Below, piece by piece: positions 1-8,227 of a DNA stretch of 64,000 nt; within the stretch, counting starts at the first letter, position 1; each line of letters opens with the position of its first letter. Made by a program: the position numbers and the translations under genes. A model generated the notes under the pieces. The model ran no database searches, was not told the origin of the DNA, and saw only the letters and a list, made by a program, of their open reading frames with translations. Location of the stretch: contig NZ_WEGJ01000030.1 in NCBI RefSeq assembly GCF_009604385.1, forward strand, positions 1-64,000, written 5' to 3'. Origin of the DNA: Streptomyces smaragdinus (GTDB lineage Bacteria > Actinomycetota > Actinomycetes > Streptomycetales > Streptomycetaceae).

Positions 1-627
1 CCCCAACGCCCCCTCCCCGAACACCGCCCCGTACAACACCCCGCTCCCCGGATCCACCACCGACCCCGCGGCGTTCACCGCCGCGATCGCCCCCACCGTG
101 TGCCCCGACGCCAGCCGCACGCTCGCCGTCCCCACGCCCCCCTTCAGCCCGCCCGCGACAGCTCCCGCCCCCGCGCCCACGTTCCCTTCAGTCGGCCGCA
201 CACCCGCTCGCGCCGCATCCGCCGCCTCGTACCCGAGGTCCGCCCCCGGCCGCGCCCGCCAGTCACCGCCGCGCCCCAGGTCGAACAGCGCCGCACCCGG
301 CACCACCGGCACCACCTGCCCCGGCTCCGGCCCCACCCGGAACCCACGCCCCCGTTCCTCCAGCCACCGCACCACACCCCCCACCGCGTCCAGCCCGAAC
401 GCACTGCCCCCGGTGAGCACCACACCCTCGACCGCCTGCACCAGATTCCGCGGATCCAGCGCATCCGTCTCCCGCGTCCCGGGCCCCCCGCCCCGCACAT
501 CGACCCCCGCGACGGCCCCACCCGCCGGCGCCAGCACCACCGTGACCCCGCTCAACCACCCCCCGCCGATCCGCTGCGCCTGCCCGACCGAGATCCCCCG
601 CACGTCCGTGATCGCATCGCTGCCCAT
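1..627 (-). CDS. P1 family (DmpA/S58-type) peptidase, C-terminus cut by window edge
   Basis: The reverse strand reads open from an ATG at 627 to the window edge with no stop, so the gene is partial at its 3' end. The protein begins MGSDAITDVRGISVGQAQ and runs on with VVLAPAGGAVAGVDVRGGGPGTRETDALDP and then VLTGGSAFGLDAVGGVVRWLE, in separate short stretches typical of the P1/S58 family (L-aminopeptidase D-esterase, DmpA). These enzymes are Ntn hydrolases that self-cleave before a Gly-Ser or similar and release N-terminal residues from peptides or esters. The self-cleavage site is expected further on, outside the visible part. The visible end still matches the family (GAIAAVNAAGSVVDP). No signal peptide is seen, so it is probably cytoplasmic. 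Family call is secure, substrate unknown. Confidence 0.85.
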   Translation of the reverse strand, partial: MGSDAITDVRGISVGQAQRIGGGWLSGVTVVLAPAGGAVAGVDVRGGGPGTRETDALDPRNLVQAVEGVVLTGGSAFGLDAVGGVVRWLEERGRGFRVGPEPGQVVPVVPGAALFDLGRGGDWRARPGADLGYEAADAARAGVRPTEGNVGAGAGAVAGGLKGGVGTASVRLASGHTVGAIAAVNAAGSVVDPGSGVLYGAVFGEGALG

Positions 628-658
628 ACCCGCACGCTACGCCGCCCCTCACCGCGGC

Positions 659-877
659 TCACGGCCCCGCGGCGGCCCCGGAGACCCCGGTCGAGCCGGG
701 GGAGTCACCGGAAGGCGACCCGACCATCGCCAACACCGCCGACAGCACAGCCAGCCCCACGGCCAGCCCCCGGCGCCGCCCCGACCCGGCCACCACCCGC
801 CGCAGCCGATACCGCCCACCCACCCGCACCGGCGCGAACGCAGGCACCCCACCCGCAGAACCAGCCACGACCTTCAC
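659..877 (-). CDS. small single-pass membrane protein, possibly a truncated SAF/CpaB-like protein
   Basis: A 72-residue frame starts at a GTG (877) preceded by GAGGGG at a 7-base spacing; an in-frame ATG at 919 lacks such a site. The protein has a basic stretch (RYRLRRVVAGSGRRR), one hydrophobic segment (GLAVGLAVLSAVLAMVG) and a short Ser/Gly/Pro tail. This resembles only the N-terminal anchor of the SAF-domain (CpaB/RcpC-like) proteins that many streptomycetes encode, and the SAF domain itself is missing. It could therefore be a remnant or a small membrane protein in its own right. It lies between the peptidase gene and mtnP on the same strand. The link to the SAF family is from memory of gene order and is weak. 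Confidence 0.45.
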   Translation of the reverse strand: MKVVAGSAGGVPAFAPVRVGGRYRLRRVVAGSGRRRGLAVGLAVLSAVLAMVGSPSGDSPGSTGVSGAAAGP

Positions 878-924
878 CGCCCAACCCCTCGAAGCCGACT
901 GACACCCACCACCATGCACGAGAC

Positions 925-944
925 CCCGGCGTCGCCGCCGGGGC
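925..944 (-). terminator. GC hairpin downstream of mtnP
   Basis: An 8-bp perfect stem (CCCCGGCG / CGCCGGGG) with a 4-base loop lies 96 bases beyond the mtnP stop, before the small membrane-protein gene. There is no U tract, as is common for actinobacterial hairpin terminators, so function is inferred only from position and stability. Confidence 0.4.
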
Positions 945-1039
945 CTGTGAATTACTCACCGGTTGTGGAAAAGCCGACCACCCTGCCGAGGCCAAGCCGC
1001 GCCGCAGAGGCCGGACCACCCCGCGGCGGGTCGAACCCC

Positions 1040-1900
1040 CTACGGCAGCTCAACCCCCGGATCCCACCCATCCAGCGCATCCACACACGCACAGCTCCGC
1101 TCCCCCGTCTCCGGCAGCCGCGACACCGCGTCGAACAGCACCCCCCGCAGCCGGTCCACGTTCTTCGCGAACTCCGCCAGGACCTCCTTGTGCGAGACCC
1201 CCTCACCGGCCTCCGCACCCGCGTCCAGATCCGTGACCAGCGCCATCGACGTGTAACAGAGCTCCAGCTCCCGCGCCAGCAGCGCCTCCGGATGCCCGGT
1301 CATCCCGACCACGGCCCACCCCTGCGCCGCATGCCACACCGACTCGGCGCGCGTCGAGAACCGCGGCCCCTCGATGACGACCATCGCCCCGCCGTCCACC
1401 GCCTCCCAGTCCTGCCCCCGGGCGGCGGCCAGCGCGGCGGCCCGCCCGGTGGCGCAGTACGGGTCGGCGAACGACACGTGCACCACGTTCGGCGTCCGCC
1501 CGTCGGGCAGGGGCTCGCCGTCGTAGAACGTCTGGACCCGCGACTTCGTCCGGTCCACCAGCTGATCCGGTACGAGCAGTGTCCCCGGCCCGTACTCCTG
1601 CCGCAGTCCGCCGACCGCGCACGGACCGATCACCTGGCGCACCCCGAGGGAGCGCAGCGCCCAGAGGTTGGCGCGGTAGTTGATGCGGTGCGGGGGGAGG
1701 TGGTGATCGCGGCCGTGCCGGGGCAGGAACGCGACTCGCCGGCCGGCGATCTCGCCGACGAAGAGGGAGTCGCTGGGGTCGCCGTACGGGGTCTGCACGG
1801 CGACCTCGGTCACGTCCTCCAGAAAGGAGTAGAAACCGGATCCGCCGATCACGCCGATATCAGCCTGGGAAGCCGAGGGGAACGCCTGGGGCTCTGTCAT
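1040..1900 (-). CDS. mtnP: S-methyl-5'-thioadenosine phosphorylase
   Basis: This 286-residue protein belongs to the PNP/MTAP family that phosphorolyses methylthioadenosine to adenine and methylthioribose-1-phosphate in polyamine and methionine salvage. The sequence shows the family start IGVIGGSGFYSF, the phosphate-binding LPRHGRDHHLPPH, the central INYRANLWALRSLGV with IGPCAVGGL, the base-pocket IEGPRFSTRAES, and GMTGHPEALLARE for nucleoside binding. Length agrees with the family. The C-terminal tail is longer than the catalytic fold and Cys-containing (SCACVDALDGWDP), a usual feature of streptomycete copies. Start ATG at 1900 has GGGGG just upstream. It is transcribed away from the FmdB gene upstream on the same strand, with a hairpin between them, so it may have its own promoter. 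Confidence 0.93.
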   Translation of the reverse strand: MTEPQAFPSASQADIGVIGGSGFYSFLEDVTEVAVQTPYGDPSDSLFVGEIAGRRVAFLPRHGRDHHLPPHRINYRANLWALRSLGVRQVIGPCAVGGLRQEYGPGTLLVPDQLVDRTKSRVQTFYDGEPLPDGRTPNVVHVSFADPYCATGRAAALAAARGQDWEAVDGGAMVVIEGPRFSTRAESVWHAAQGWAVVGMTGHPEALLARELELCYTSMALVTDLDAGAEAGEGVSHKEVLAEFAKNVDRLRGVLFDAVSRLPETGERSCACVDALDGWDPGVELP

Positions 1901-1919
1901 GCCCCCACAGTAAACAAAC

Positions 1920-1948
1920 GGCCCCGACCGCCAGAGGCGACCGGGGCC
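1920..1948 (-). terminator. hairpin after the FmdB gene
   Basis: GGCCCCG at 1920-1926 pairs with the CGGGGCC at 1942-1948, with the inner CCGCC/GGCG extending the stem imperfectly around a short AGA loop. It begins 16 bases beyond the fmdB stop and sits between fmdB and mtnP, fitting a Rho-independent GC hairpin. Confidence 0.45.
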
Positions 1949-1963
1949 GGAAGAACGCGCGTC

Positions 1964-2308
1964 TCAGGCGGCGGAGCTGGAGGAGCTCGACGACGACTTC
2001 GACGCGGAGGACGACGACTTGTCCGACGAGGACGAGGAGGGCGCGGAGGGCGAAGACGACGAGGAAGTGGAGGACGACTTGTCCGAAGAGGAAGACGACG
2101 ACTTCGCCGGAACCGACGACGAGCTGCTCCCGCCCCGGCTGTCCGTCCGGTAGAACCCGGACCCCTTGAAGACGACCCCGACCGCCGAGAACACCTTCCG
2201 CAGCTTCCCGCCGCAGGCAGGGCACTCCGTCAGTGCGTCATCGGTGAACTTCTGCACCGCTTCGAGGCCCTCGCCGCACTCGGTGCACTGGTACTGGTAG
2301 GTCGGCAC
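1964..2308 (-). CDS. FmdB family zinc-ribbon protein with acidic/serine-rich tail
   Basis: The 114-residue product opens with the FmdB/CxxC_CXXC_SSSS zinc ribbon: MPTYQYQCTECG, then CPACGGKLRKVFS about 20 residues later, giving two CxxC knuckles that should bind one Zn. After FYRTDSRGG the remaining 50 residues are almost only Ser with Lys, Asp and Pro, a low-complexity tail common in streptomycete copies. The function of FmdB proteins is not established; the name comes from a gene near formamidase. The start is a GTG at 2308 with GGAGGAAG 7 bases upstream. A CIRCE-like operator sits immediately upstream (2325-2351), suggesting HrcA control and a heat-shock or protein-quality link, which is inference. 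Confidence 0.85.
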   Translation of the reverse strand: MPTYQYQCTECGEGLEAVQKFTDDALTECPACGGKLRKVFSAVGVVFKGSGFYRTDSRGGSSSSSVPAKSSSSSSDKSSSTSSSSSPSAPSSSSSDKSSSSASKSSSSSSSSAA

Positions 2309-2324
2309 GTTTGCTTCCTCCGGG

Positions 2325-2351
2325 CTGGCACTCTCACCTGTGGAGTGCTAA
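2325..2351 (-). promoter_or_regulatory. CIRCE-like inverted repeat (HrcA operator) upstream of fmdB
   Basis: On the reverse strand the sequence reads TTAGCACTC, nine bases, then GAGTGCCAG. The CIRCE consensus is TTAGCACTC-N9-GAGTGCTAA, so 16 of 18 arm positions match with the exact spacer. It lies 16 bases before the GTG of the FmdB gene, a position suited to repression. Confidence 0.75.
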
Positions 2352-2382
2352 CGACGATCCATCTTGCAGTATTCCGGGCCCA

Positions 2383-3663
2383 TCAGTCCACTGGGAGCCG
2401 TTCCCGGTGACCGACACCACGCGCCGCGACCACGTTCCGTGACCCCTCGGCGGGCGTCAGCCGCGATCGCAGCGACAGCAGCGTGACGGCCGCCAGCCCC
2501 GTACCGGCGAGCGGCACCAGGAACCCCAGCGTCGAGCCGCCCGCGTCCGTCAGCCGCCCCGCGGCGCTCGCCGCGGCGGCCTGCCCCAGTGCGACGGATC
2601 CCGTGAGCCAGGTGAACGCCTCCGTCCGGGACGTCCCGGGGACGAGCGCGTCGACCAGCGTGAAGCCGGTGATGATCGCCGGCGCGATGAACACACCGAC
2701 CACCAGCCCCAGCGCCCCCAGCAGCGGCGCGGACGACACCGCCCACAGCCCGGCGCACGCCACGACGAGCAGCGGATACCCGACGAGCAGCCGCACCCGC
2801 GGCGCGGCCGTCCAGTGGATCATCCCGAAGACGATCCCGGCGAGCATGTTGCCGGCCGCGAAGACCCCGTACAGCACACCGTTGATCCCGGGGTTGCCGA
2901 TCTCCTCCGCGAACGCCGTCAGGCTGACCTGCATCCCGCCGAACACCGACCCGATGCCCAGGAAGACCACCGCCAGCACCCGCACCCCGGGCACCCGCAG
3001 CGCCGACGGATGCTTCACGTGCTCCCCCGGCGGCGCGATCGGCGGGGCGGTGCGGCGGGCGGCGGCGAACAGCAGCCCGCCGACGAGGGTGAGGCCCGCC
3101 TCCGCGAACAGTCCGGCCGACGGATGCACGCTCGCGCAGAGCGCGGCGGCGAGCACCGGACCGACGACGAACGTGAACTCGTCGGTGACCGACTCGAAGG
3201 CCGCCGCCTTGTGCTGCAACGGCGATCCGCCCGGCAGCCGCACCGCCCACCGGGCGCGCACCATCGGCCCGACCGGAGGGATCGACGCTCCGGAGACGAC
3301 GGCCGCCGCCAGCAGCGCCCACACCGGCGCCCCGCCGAGCGCGAGCAGCGCCAGCACCACGACGGCGGACGTGTGGACGGCGACGACGGGCACCAGTACG
3401 CGGCTCTGCCCGAACCGGTCGCTCAGCTTGCCGTTGACGGGCGCGCACAGCGCTCCCGCGAGCCCCACGGCGGCGGCGACGAGGCCGGCGGTCCCGTAGC
3501 TGCCGGAGGTGTGCTCGACGAGGAGCACGATGCTGATGGTGAGCATCGCGAACGGCTGCCGCGCGGCAAAGCCGGGCAGTACGAACGAGAGCGCCCCGGG
3601 GGTACGCAGCAGCTGCCCGTATCCCGGACGGGCGCCGGTCTCAGAGATGACCGCGGAACCCAC
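2383..3663 (-). CDS. MFS transporter
   Basis: A 426-residue polytopic protein with about 12 hydrophobic segments. It carries the MFS loop 2-3 signature in the form GKLSDRFGQSRVL and a long hydrophilic central loop (RRTAPPIAPPGEHVKHPSALR) dividing the two halves of six helices. The overall look, including the N-terminal GALSFVLPGFAARQPFAM, matches actinobacterial drug-efflux-like MFS carriers of unknown substrate. It starts at ATG 3663 with GGAAGGACC just upstream. It is transcribed toward fmdB on the same strand, but the CIRCE element and gap suggest separate units. No substrate can be assigned. Confidence 0.85.
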   Translation of the reverse strand: MGSAVISETGARPGYGQLLRTPGALSFVLPGFAARQPFAMLTISIVLLVEHTSGSYGTAGLVAAAVGLAGALCAPVNGKLSDRFGQSRVLVPVVAVHTSAVVVLALLALGGAPVWALLAAAVVSGASIPPVGPMVRARWAVRLPGGSPLQHKAAAFESVTDEFTFVVGPVLAAALCASVHPSAGLFAEAGLTLVGGLLFAAARRTAPPIAPPGEHVKHPSALRVPGVRVLAVVFLGIGSVFGGMQVSLTAFAEEIGNPGINGVLYGVFAAGNMLAGIVFGMIHWTAAPRVRLLVGYPLLVVACAGLWAVSSAPLLGALGLVVGVFIAPAIITGFTLVDALVPGTSRTEAFTWLTGSVALGQAAAASAAGRLTDAGGSTLGFLVPLAGTGLAAVTLLSLRSRLTPAEGSRNVVAARGVGHRERLPVD

Positions 3664-3815
3664 GGCCGGTCCTTCCTGCCGTCCGAGGACGACAGGCCCG
3701 TACGAAGGGGGCCGCCGCCGAGAGGTACCGCTCTGCGTCGGACGGGGGTGGTGCCTACAGCTGTATCGAGGTCAACAGCTCCCCAAAAGCATACGACACC
3801 GCGCAAACCCGCAGG

Positions 3816-5300
3816 TCAGCCCGTTCCCAGCCACCCCGCCAGCTTGCCCCCGCGGCCCACGGCGCGCAGCCGCTTCTCCGCCGCGTCCCGCACCTCGTCC
3901 GTGGCCACGACCAGCAGCTCGTCCCCGGACCGCAGCACCGTCTGCGGCGACGGCACGAAACTCGACCCGTTGCGCACGACGAGCGTGACCGCCGCCCCCC
4001 TGGGCAGCCGCAGCTCGCCGACCTCCACACCGATCATCCGGGACTTCGCCGGCACGGAGAGGGACAGCAGATGCCCGCGCAGCCGCTCGAGGGGCGCCGA
4101 TTCGATCCCGAGGTCGTACGCGGCGTCCGCGTCGCCCAGATCCAGCCGCTTCGCCAGCCACGGCAGCGTCGGCCCCTGCACCAGGGTGTAGACGATCACG
4201 AGCACGAAGACGATGTTGAACATCTTCTCGTTCTCCGGCACCCCCTCCACCATCGGAATGGTGGCCAGGATGATCGGCACCGCGCCCCGCAGCCCCGCCC
4301 ACGACATCAGCGCCATCTCGCGCCACGGGATCCGGAACGGGATCAGGCTGGCGAGCACCTCGGCGGGCCGCGCGACCATCGTCAGCACCAGCCCGATGAT
4401 CACCGCCGGGAGGATGTCGTCGGACAGCTCGTGCGGCGTGACCAGCAGCCCGAGCAGCACGAACATGCCGATCTGGGAGATCCAGCCGAGCCCGTCCGCG
4501 AAGCCCCGGGTGGCCGTCGAGTGGGGCAGCCGGGAGTTCCCGAGCACCATCGCCGCCAGATAGACGGCGATGAAGCCGCTGCCGTGCGCCATGGCACCGG
4601 CCGCGTACGCGCCGACGGCGATCGCCATCACGGCGATCGGATAGAGGCCCGACGCGGGCAGCGCCATGTGCTGCAGCCCGTACGCGCCGATGAAGCCCAC
4701 CGCGAGCCCGATGGCGGCGCCGATGGCCAGCTCCAGGGTGATCGTGCCGATCAGCTCGTACCAGGGACCCACCGTCTCGGACGTGGAGAAGGCGATGACC
4801 AGCAGCACAACAGGGGCGTCGTTGAACCCGGACTCCGCCTCGAGTGTGCCCGTGACGCGTTTGGGTAGCGGCACCTTCCGCAGCACGGAGAACACGGCGG
4901 CGGCGTCCGTCGAGGAGACGACCGCCGCGATGATCAGCGACTGCCGCCAGTCCAGCCCCACCAGGAAGTGCGCCCCGGCGGCGACCACGCCGACGCTCAC
5001 CCCGACGCCGACGAGCGACAGCGAGATCGCGGCGGGCAGCACGGGCTTGATCTCGGACCACTTCGTCCCGAGACCACCCTCGGCGAGGATCACCGCCAGC
5101 GCCGTGTACCCGATGAGCTGGGTGAGCGCCGCGTCGTCGAACTCGAACCCGAAGCCGTCCTCGCCGACGATGACGCCGATGCCCATGTACAGCAGCAGCG
5201 ACGGCAGACCGGTGCGCGAGGCGATACGGACGGCCGTGACGGCGACCAGGAGGATCAGCGCGGAAACGAGCAGCAGACGGTTGAGCTCTTCGACTGTCAG
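3816..5300 (-). CDS. potassium/proton antiporter, CPA1 family with TrkA-C domain
   Basis: The 494-residue product has 12-13 membrane segments of the Na_H_Exchanger fold followed by a soluble C-terminal TrkA-C-like domain (about residues 400-480, ending GGKLAGWLGTG). Features include the N-terminal SLLLYMGIGVIVGEDGFGFEF, the AEGGLGTKWSEI loop, the DAAAVFSVLRKVPLP region with the ion-binding Asp pair expected for CPA1 exchangers, and ESGFNDAPVVLLV. Related proteins (NhaP2/CvrA type) exchange K+ or Na+ for H+ and control pH and cell volume. Start choice: homologues begin at ...VEELNRLLLV, and here the only codon placed 6 bases after a strong GGGAGGAG is CTG at 5300. The longer ATG frame (5525) adds 75 atypical residues and has no such site. 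Family is secure; the CTG start is an inference. Confidence 0.85.
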   Translation of the reverse strand: MTVEELNRLLLVSALILLVAVTAVRIASRTGLPSLLLYMGIGVIVGEDGFGFEFDDAALTQLIGYTALAVILAEGGLGTKWSEIKPVLPAAISLSLVGVGVSVGVVAAGAHFLVGLDWRQSLIIAAVVSSTDAAAVFSVLRKVPLPKRVTGTLEAESGFNDAPVVLLVIAFSTSETVGPWYELIGTITLELAIGAAIGLAVGFIGAYGLQHMALPASGLYPIAVMAIAVGAYAAGAMAHGSGFIAVYLAAMVLGNSRLPHSTATRGFADGLGWISQIGMFVLLGLLVTPHELSDDILPAVIIGLVLTMVARPAEVLASLIPFRIPWREMALMSWAGLRGAVPIILATIPMVEGVPENEKMFNIVFVLVIVYTLVQGPTLPWLAKRLDLGDADAAYDLGIESAPLERLRGHLLSLSVPAKSRMIGVEVGELRLPRGAAVTLVVRNGSSFVPSPQTVLRSGDELLVVATDEVRDAAEKRLRAVGRGGKLAGWLGTG

Positions 5301-5497
5301 GGCCGGCTCCTCCCGTACGAGATCCCGTATCCGATCTTCGGCTGATCGTCCTTTGGTCAAGAATTTACCTTCTCCGCCCGAGAAGAGCCGAGTAGTCCGC
5401 AGGTCCGGAGCAGTTGCCCTACCTGGGGGACAGCGCACCTTGACGGTGCGCCTATGGTTGCTCCTGCACCTTGGTCCCAGCCCCTCGAAGGACAGCG

Positions 5498-8227
5498 ATG
5501 CCCGGCAACGAGAACAGCTCCTCACCGAGGCAGCCCCGCGCGAAGAAGCGCACCAAGCTCATGGTGCTCGGTGTCGCGTTCCTCCTGGTGCTGGGCCTGG
5601 GCGCGGGCGCGTACTGGGCCGTGGGCCAGGTCCACGACTCGTACCCGCAGACGTCGGGTGAGCTGAAGCTGCCCGGACTGTCCCGCCCCGTCGACGTCAA
5701 GCGCGACGCCCGGGGGGTGCCGCAGCTGTACGCGTCGACCCCCGAGGACCTGTTCCGCGCGCAGGGCTTCGTGCACGCGCAGGACCGCTTCTGGGAGATG
5801 GACGTCCGCCGGCACACGACGTCCGGGACGCTGTCCGAGATGTTCGGCAAGAGTCAGTTCGACACGGACGCGTTCCTCCGCACCCTCGATTGGCGGGGGG
5901 TGGCGCAGAAGGAGTTCGACACCAAGCTGTCGGACACGACGAAGGCGTATCTGCGCGCCTACACCTCCGGGGTCAACGAGTACCTGAAGACGCACTCCGG
6001 TTCGTCGCTGTCCGTCGAGTACGCGGCGCTGGGCCTGACGAACGACTACAAGCCGGCCCTCTGGACGCCCGTCGACTCGGTGGCCTGGCTGAAGGCCATG
6101 GCCTGGGACCTGCGGGCCAACATGGAGGACGAGATCGACCGGTCGCTGATGACGACCCGGTTCACCCCCGACCAGATGGCCGACCTGTACCCGCCGTACC
6201 CGTACGAGCGCAACCGCCCGATCGTCGACGCGGGCACCGTCAAGAACGACGTCTACACGCCGAAGGGCGGCGGGGACATCGTCACGAAGGACGTCGCCAC
6301 CGCCAACGCCGCGACGTCCGGCGCCGAGGTGCAGACGCAGCTGTCGGCGCTGTCGGAGAACATCTCCCGGGTGCCCGCCCTGCTCGGCCCCAGCGGCTCC
6401 GGCATCGGCTCCAACTCGTGGGTGGTGTCCGGCGCGAACACCACGACCGGGAAGCCGCTGCTGGCCAACGACCCGCATCTGGCGCCGCAGCTGCCGTCCC
6501 TCTGGTACCAGATGGGGCTGCACTGCCGGACGGTCGACGAGAAGTGCCCGTTCGACGTCAGCGGCTTCACGTTCTCCGGGCTGCCCGGTGTGGTCATCGG
6601 CCACAACCAGAGCATCTCCTGGGGCTTCACGAACCTCGGGGCGGACGTCGCCGACCTGTACCTCGAGAAGGTCGACTCCTCCGGGCGCTACGAGCTCGAC
6701 GGCAAGGCCAAGGACTTCAAGACCCGCACCGAGACGCTGAAGAGCGCCGACGGCGCGAAGAAGACCATCACCGTCCGCTCGACGGAGAACGGCCCGATCG
6801 TCTCCGACCGGATGGACTCGCTGGAGGACGTCGGCAAACGCGCGCCGGTGAGCGCGTCGGCGCCGGACCGGGGCGACGGTTACGCGGTGGCGCTTCGGTG
6901 GACGGCGCTCGATCCGTCCAACACGATGGACGCCGTCTTCGAGATAGACACGGCGCAGGACTTCCAGCAGTTCCGGGCGGCGGCCGCCGACTTCGCCGTT
7001 CCCTCGCAGAACCTGATCTATGCCGACACCGCCGGAAACATCGGCTACCAGGCACCCGGACAGATCCCCGTTCGCGGCGCGAAGGCGGACGGCAGCATGC
7101 CGCTGCCGGGCTGGAACTCCGCGTACAAGTGGCAGGGGTACATCAAGCAGTCGGCGCTGCCGTGGGAGTTCAACCCCAAGCGCGGGTTCATCGTCACCGC
7201 CAACCAGGCCGTGATCGACGAGAAGGCGTACCCGTATCTGCTGACCACCGACCCCGGCTACGGGGCGCGCAGCCAGCGGATCAACAACCTGATCAAGGAC
7301 AAGATCAAGGACGGCGGCAAGATCTCGCCCGCCGACATGGCGTCGATACAGATCGACAACAACAGCGAGATCGGCGCGCTGCTGACCCCGATGCTGCTGA
7401 AGATCCCCGTCAAGGACCCGTACGTGCGCGAGGCGCAGGACCTGCTGAAGGACTGGGACTACTCGCAGGACGCCGATTCGGCGGCCGCCGCGTACTTCAA
7501 CGCCGTCTGGCGCAACATCCTGCTGCTGGCGTTCGGCGAGAAGATGCCGAAGGAGCTGCGGGTGGAGGGCGAGTGCCTGCGGGTGCCGACGGCCACCCAG
7601 TCCGACGCCCCGGAGACCACCGTCGTCGAGTGCGGCGACCGCGAGCCGACGGCGGCGCAGCCGGACGGCGGGGACCGGTGGTTCGAGGTCGTACGCAAGC
7701 TCGTCGACAAGCCGGACAGCAAGTGGTGGGTGACGCCGAACTCCCGCGCGCACAGCAAGGACGGCACGCAGACCCGGGACGAGCTCTTCGAGCGTGCCAT
7801 GCGCGACGCCCGCTGGGAGCTGACCGCCAAGCTCGGCAAGGACATCGACACCTGGAACTGGGGCCGGCTGCACCGCCTGATGCTGAAGAACCAGACGCTC
7901 GGCACCGAGGGCCCCGGCTTCATCCAGTGGCTCCTCAACCGCGGCCCGTGGAACCTCAGCGGCGGCGAGTCCACCGTCAACGCGACCGGCTGGAACGCGG
8001 CCGGCGGGTACGACGTCAGCTGGGTGCCGTCCATGCGGATGGTCGTCGACCTCGACAATCTGGACGAGTCCCAGTGGGTGAACCTCACCGGCGCCTCCGG
8101 CCACGCCCGCGACGAGCACTACGTGGACCAGACGGACGCGTGGGCGAAGGGCGAGCTGTTCCCCTGGCCCTCCACGCCGCAGGCGGTCGAGAAGGCCGCC
8201 GAGGACAAGCTGACCCTCACCCCCTAA
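5498..8227 (+). CDS. penicillin acylase family protein (Ntn hydrolase)
   Basis: This 909-residue protein has a short basic N-terminus, one membrane anchor (LMVLGVAFLLVLGLGAGAYW, about residues 27-46) and then the S45 penicillin-amidase fold, so it should face the cell exterior. The alpha part has ARGVPQLYASTPEDLFRAQG and HAQDRFWEMD. Self-processing is expected before Ser305 in GIGSNSWVVSG, which becomes the catalytic N-terminal Ser of the beta chain; LANDPHLAPQLPSLWYQ and the late GESTVNATGWN follow as in the family. Substrates may be acyl-homoserine lactones, lipopeptides or beta-lactams; this is not decidable here. Start ATG 5498 has GAAGGA 5 bases upstream. Its stop overlaps by 4 bases the stop of the convergent cyclo-ligase gene. 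Confidence 0.9.
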   Translation: MPGNENSSSPRQPRAKKRTKLMVLGVAFLLVLGLGAGAYWAVGQVHDSYPQTSGELKLPGLSRPVDVKRDARGVPQLYASTPEDLFRAQGFVHAQDRFWEMDVRRHTTSGTLSEMFGKSQFDTDAFLRTLDWRGVAQKEFDTKLSDTTKAYLRAYTSGVNEYLKTHSGSSLSVEYAALGLTNDYKPALWTPVDSVAWLKAMAWDLRANMEDEIDRSLMTTRFTPDQMADLYPPYPYERNRPIVDAGTVKNDVYTPKGGGDIVTKDVATANAATSGAEVQTQLSALSENISRVPALLGPSGSGIGSNSWVVSGANTTTGKPLLANDPHLAPQLPSLWYQMGLHCRTVDEKCPFDVSGFTFSGLPGVVIGHNQSISWGFTNLGADVADLYLEKVDSSGRYELDGKAKDFKTRTETLKSADGAKKTITVRSTENGPIVSDRMDSLEDVGKRAPVSASAPDRGDGYAVALRWTALDPSNTMDAVFEIDTAQDFQQFRAAAADFAVPSQNLIYADTAGNIGYQAPGQIPVRGAKADGSMPLPGWNSAYKWQGYIKQSALPWEFNPKRGFIVTANQAVIDEKAYPYLLTTDPGYGARSQRINNLIKDKIKDGGKISPADMASIQIDNNSEIGALLTPMLLKIPVKDPYVREAQDLLKDWDYSQDADSAAAAYFNAVWRNILLLAFGEKMPKELRVEGECLRVPTATQSDAPETTVVECGDREPTAAQPDGGDRWFEVVRKLVDKPDSKWWVTPNSRAHSKDGTQTRDELFERAMRDARWELTAKLGKDIDTWNWGRLHRLMLKNQTLGTEGPGFIQWLLNRGPWNLSGGESTVNATGWNAAGGYDVSWVPSMRMVVDLDNLDESQWVNLTGASGHARDEHYVDQTDAWAKGELFPWPSTPQAVEKAAEDKLTLTP

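Noticed and set aside
98..2410. A 770-residue forward open frame
   Set aside because: It runs against the P1 peptidase, mtnP and fmdB genes and has Pro/Arg/His-rich nonsense composition.
5522..8119. An 865-residue reverse frame opposite the acylase gene
   Set aside because: No recognisable motif; shadow of the clear Ntn hydrolase on the forward strand.
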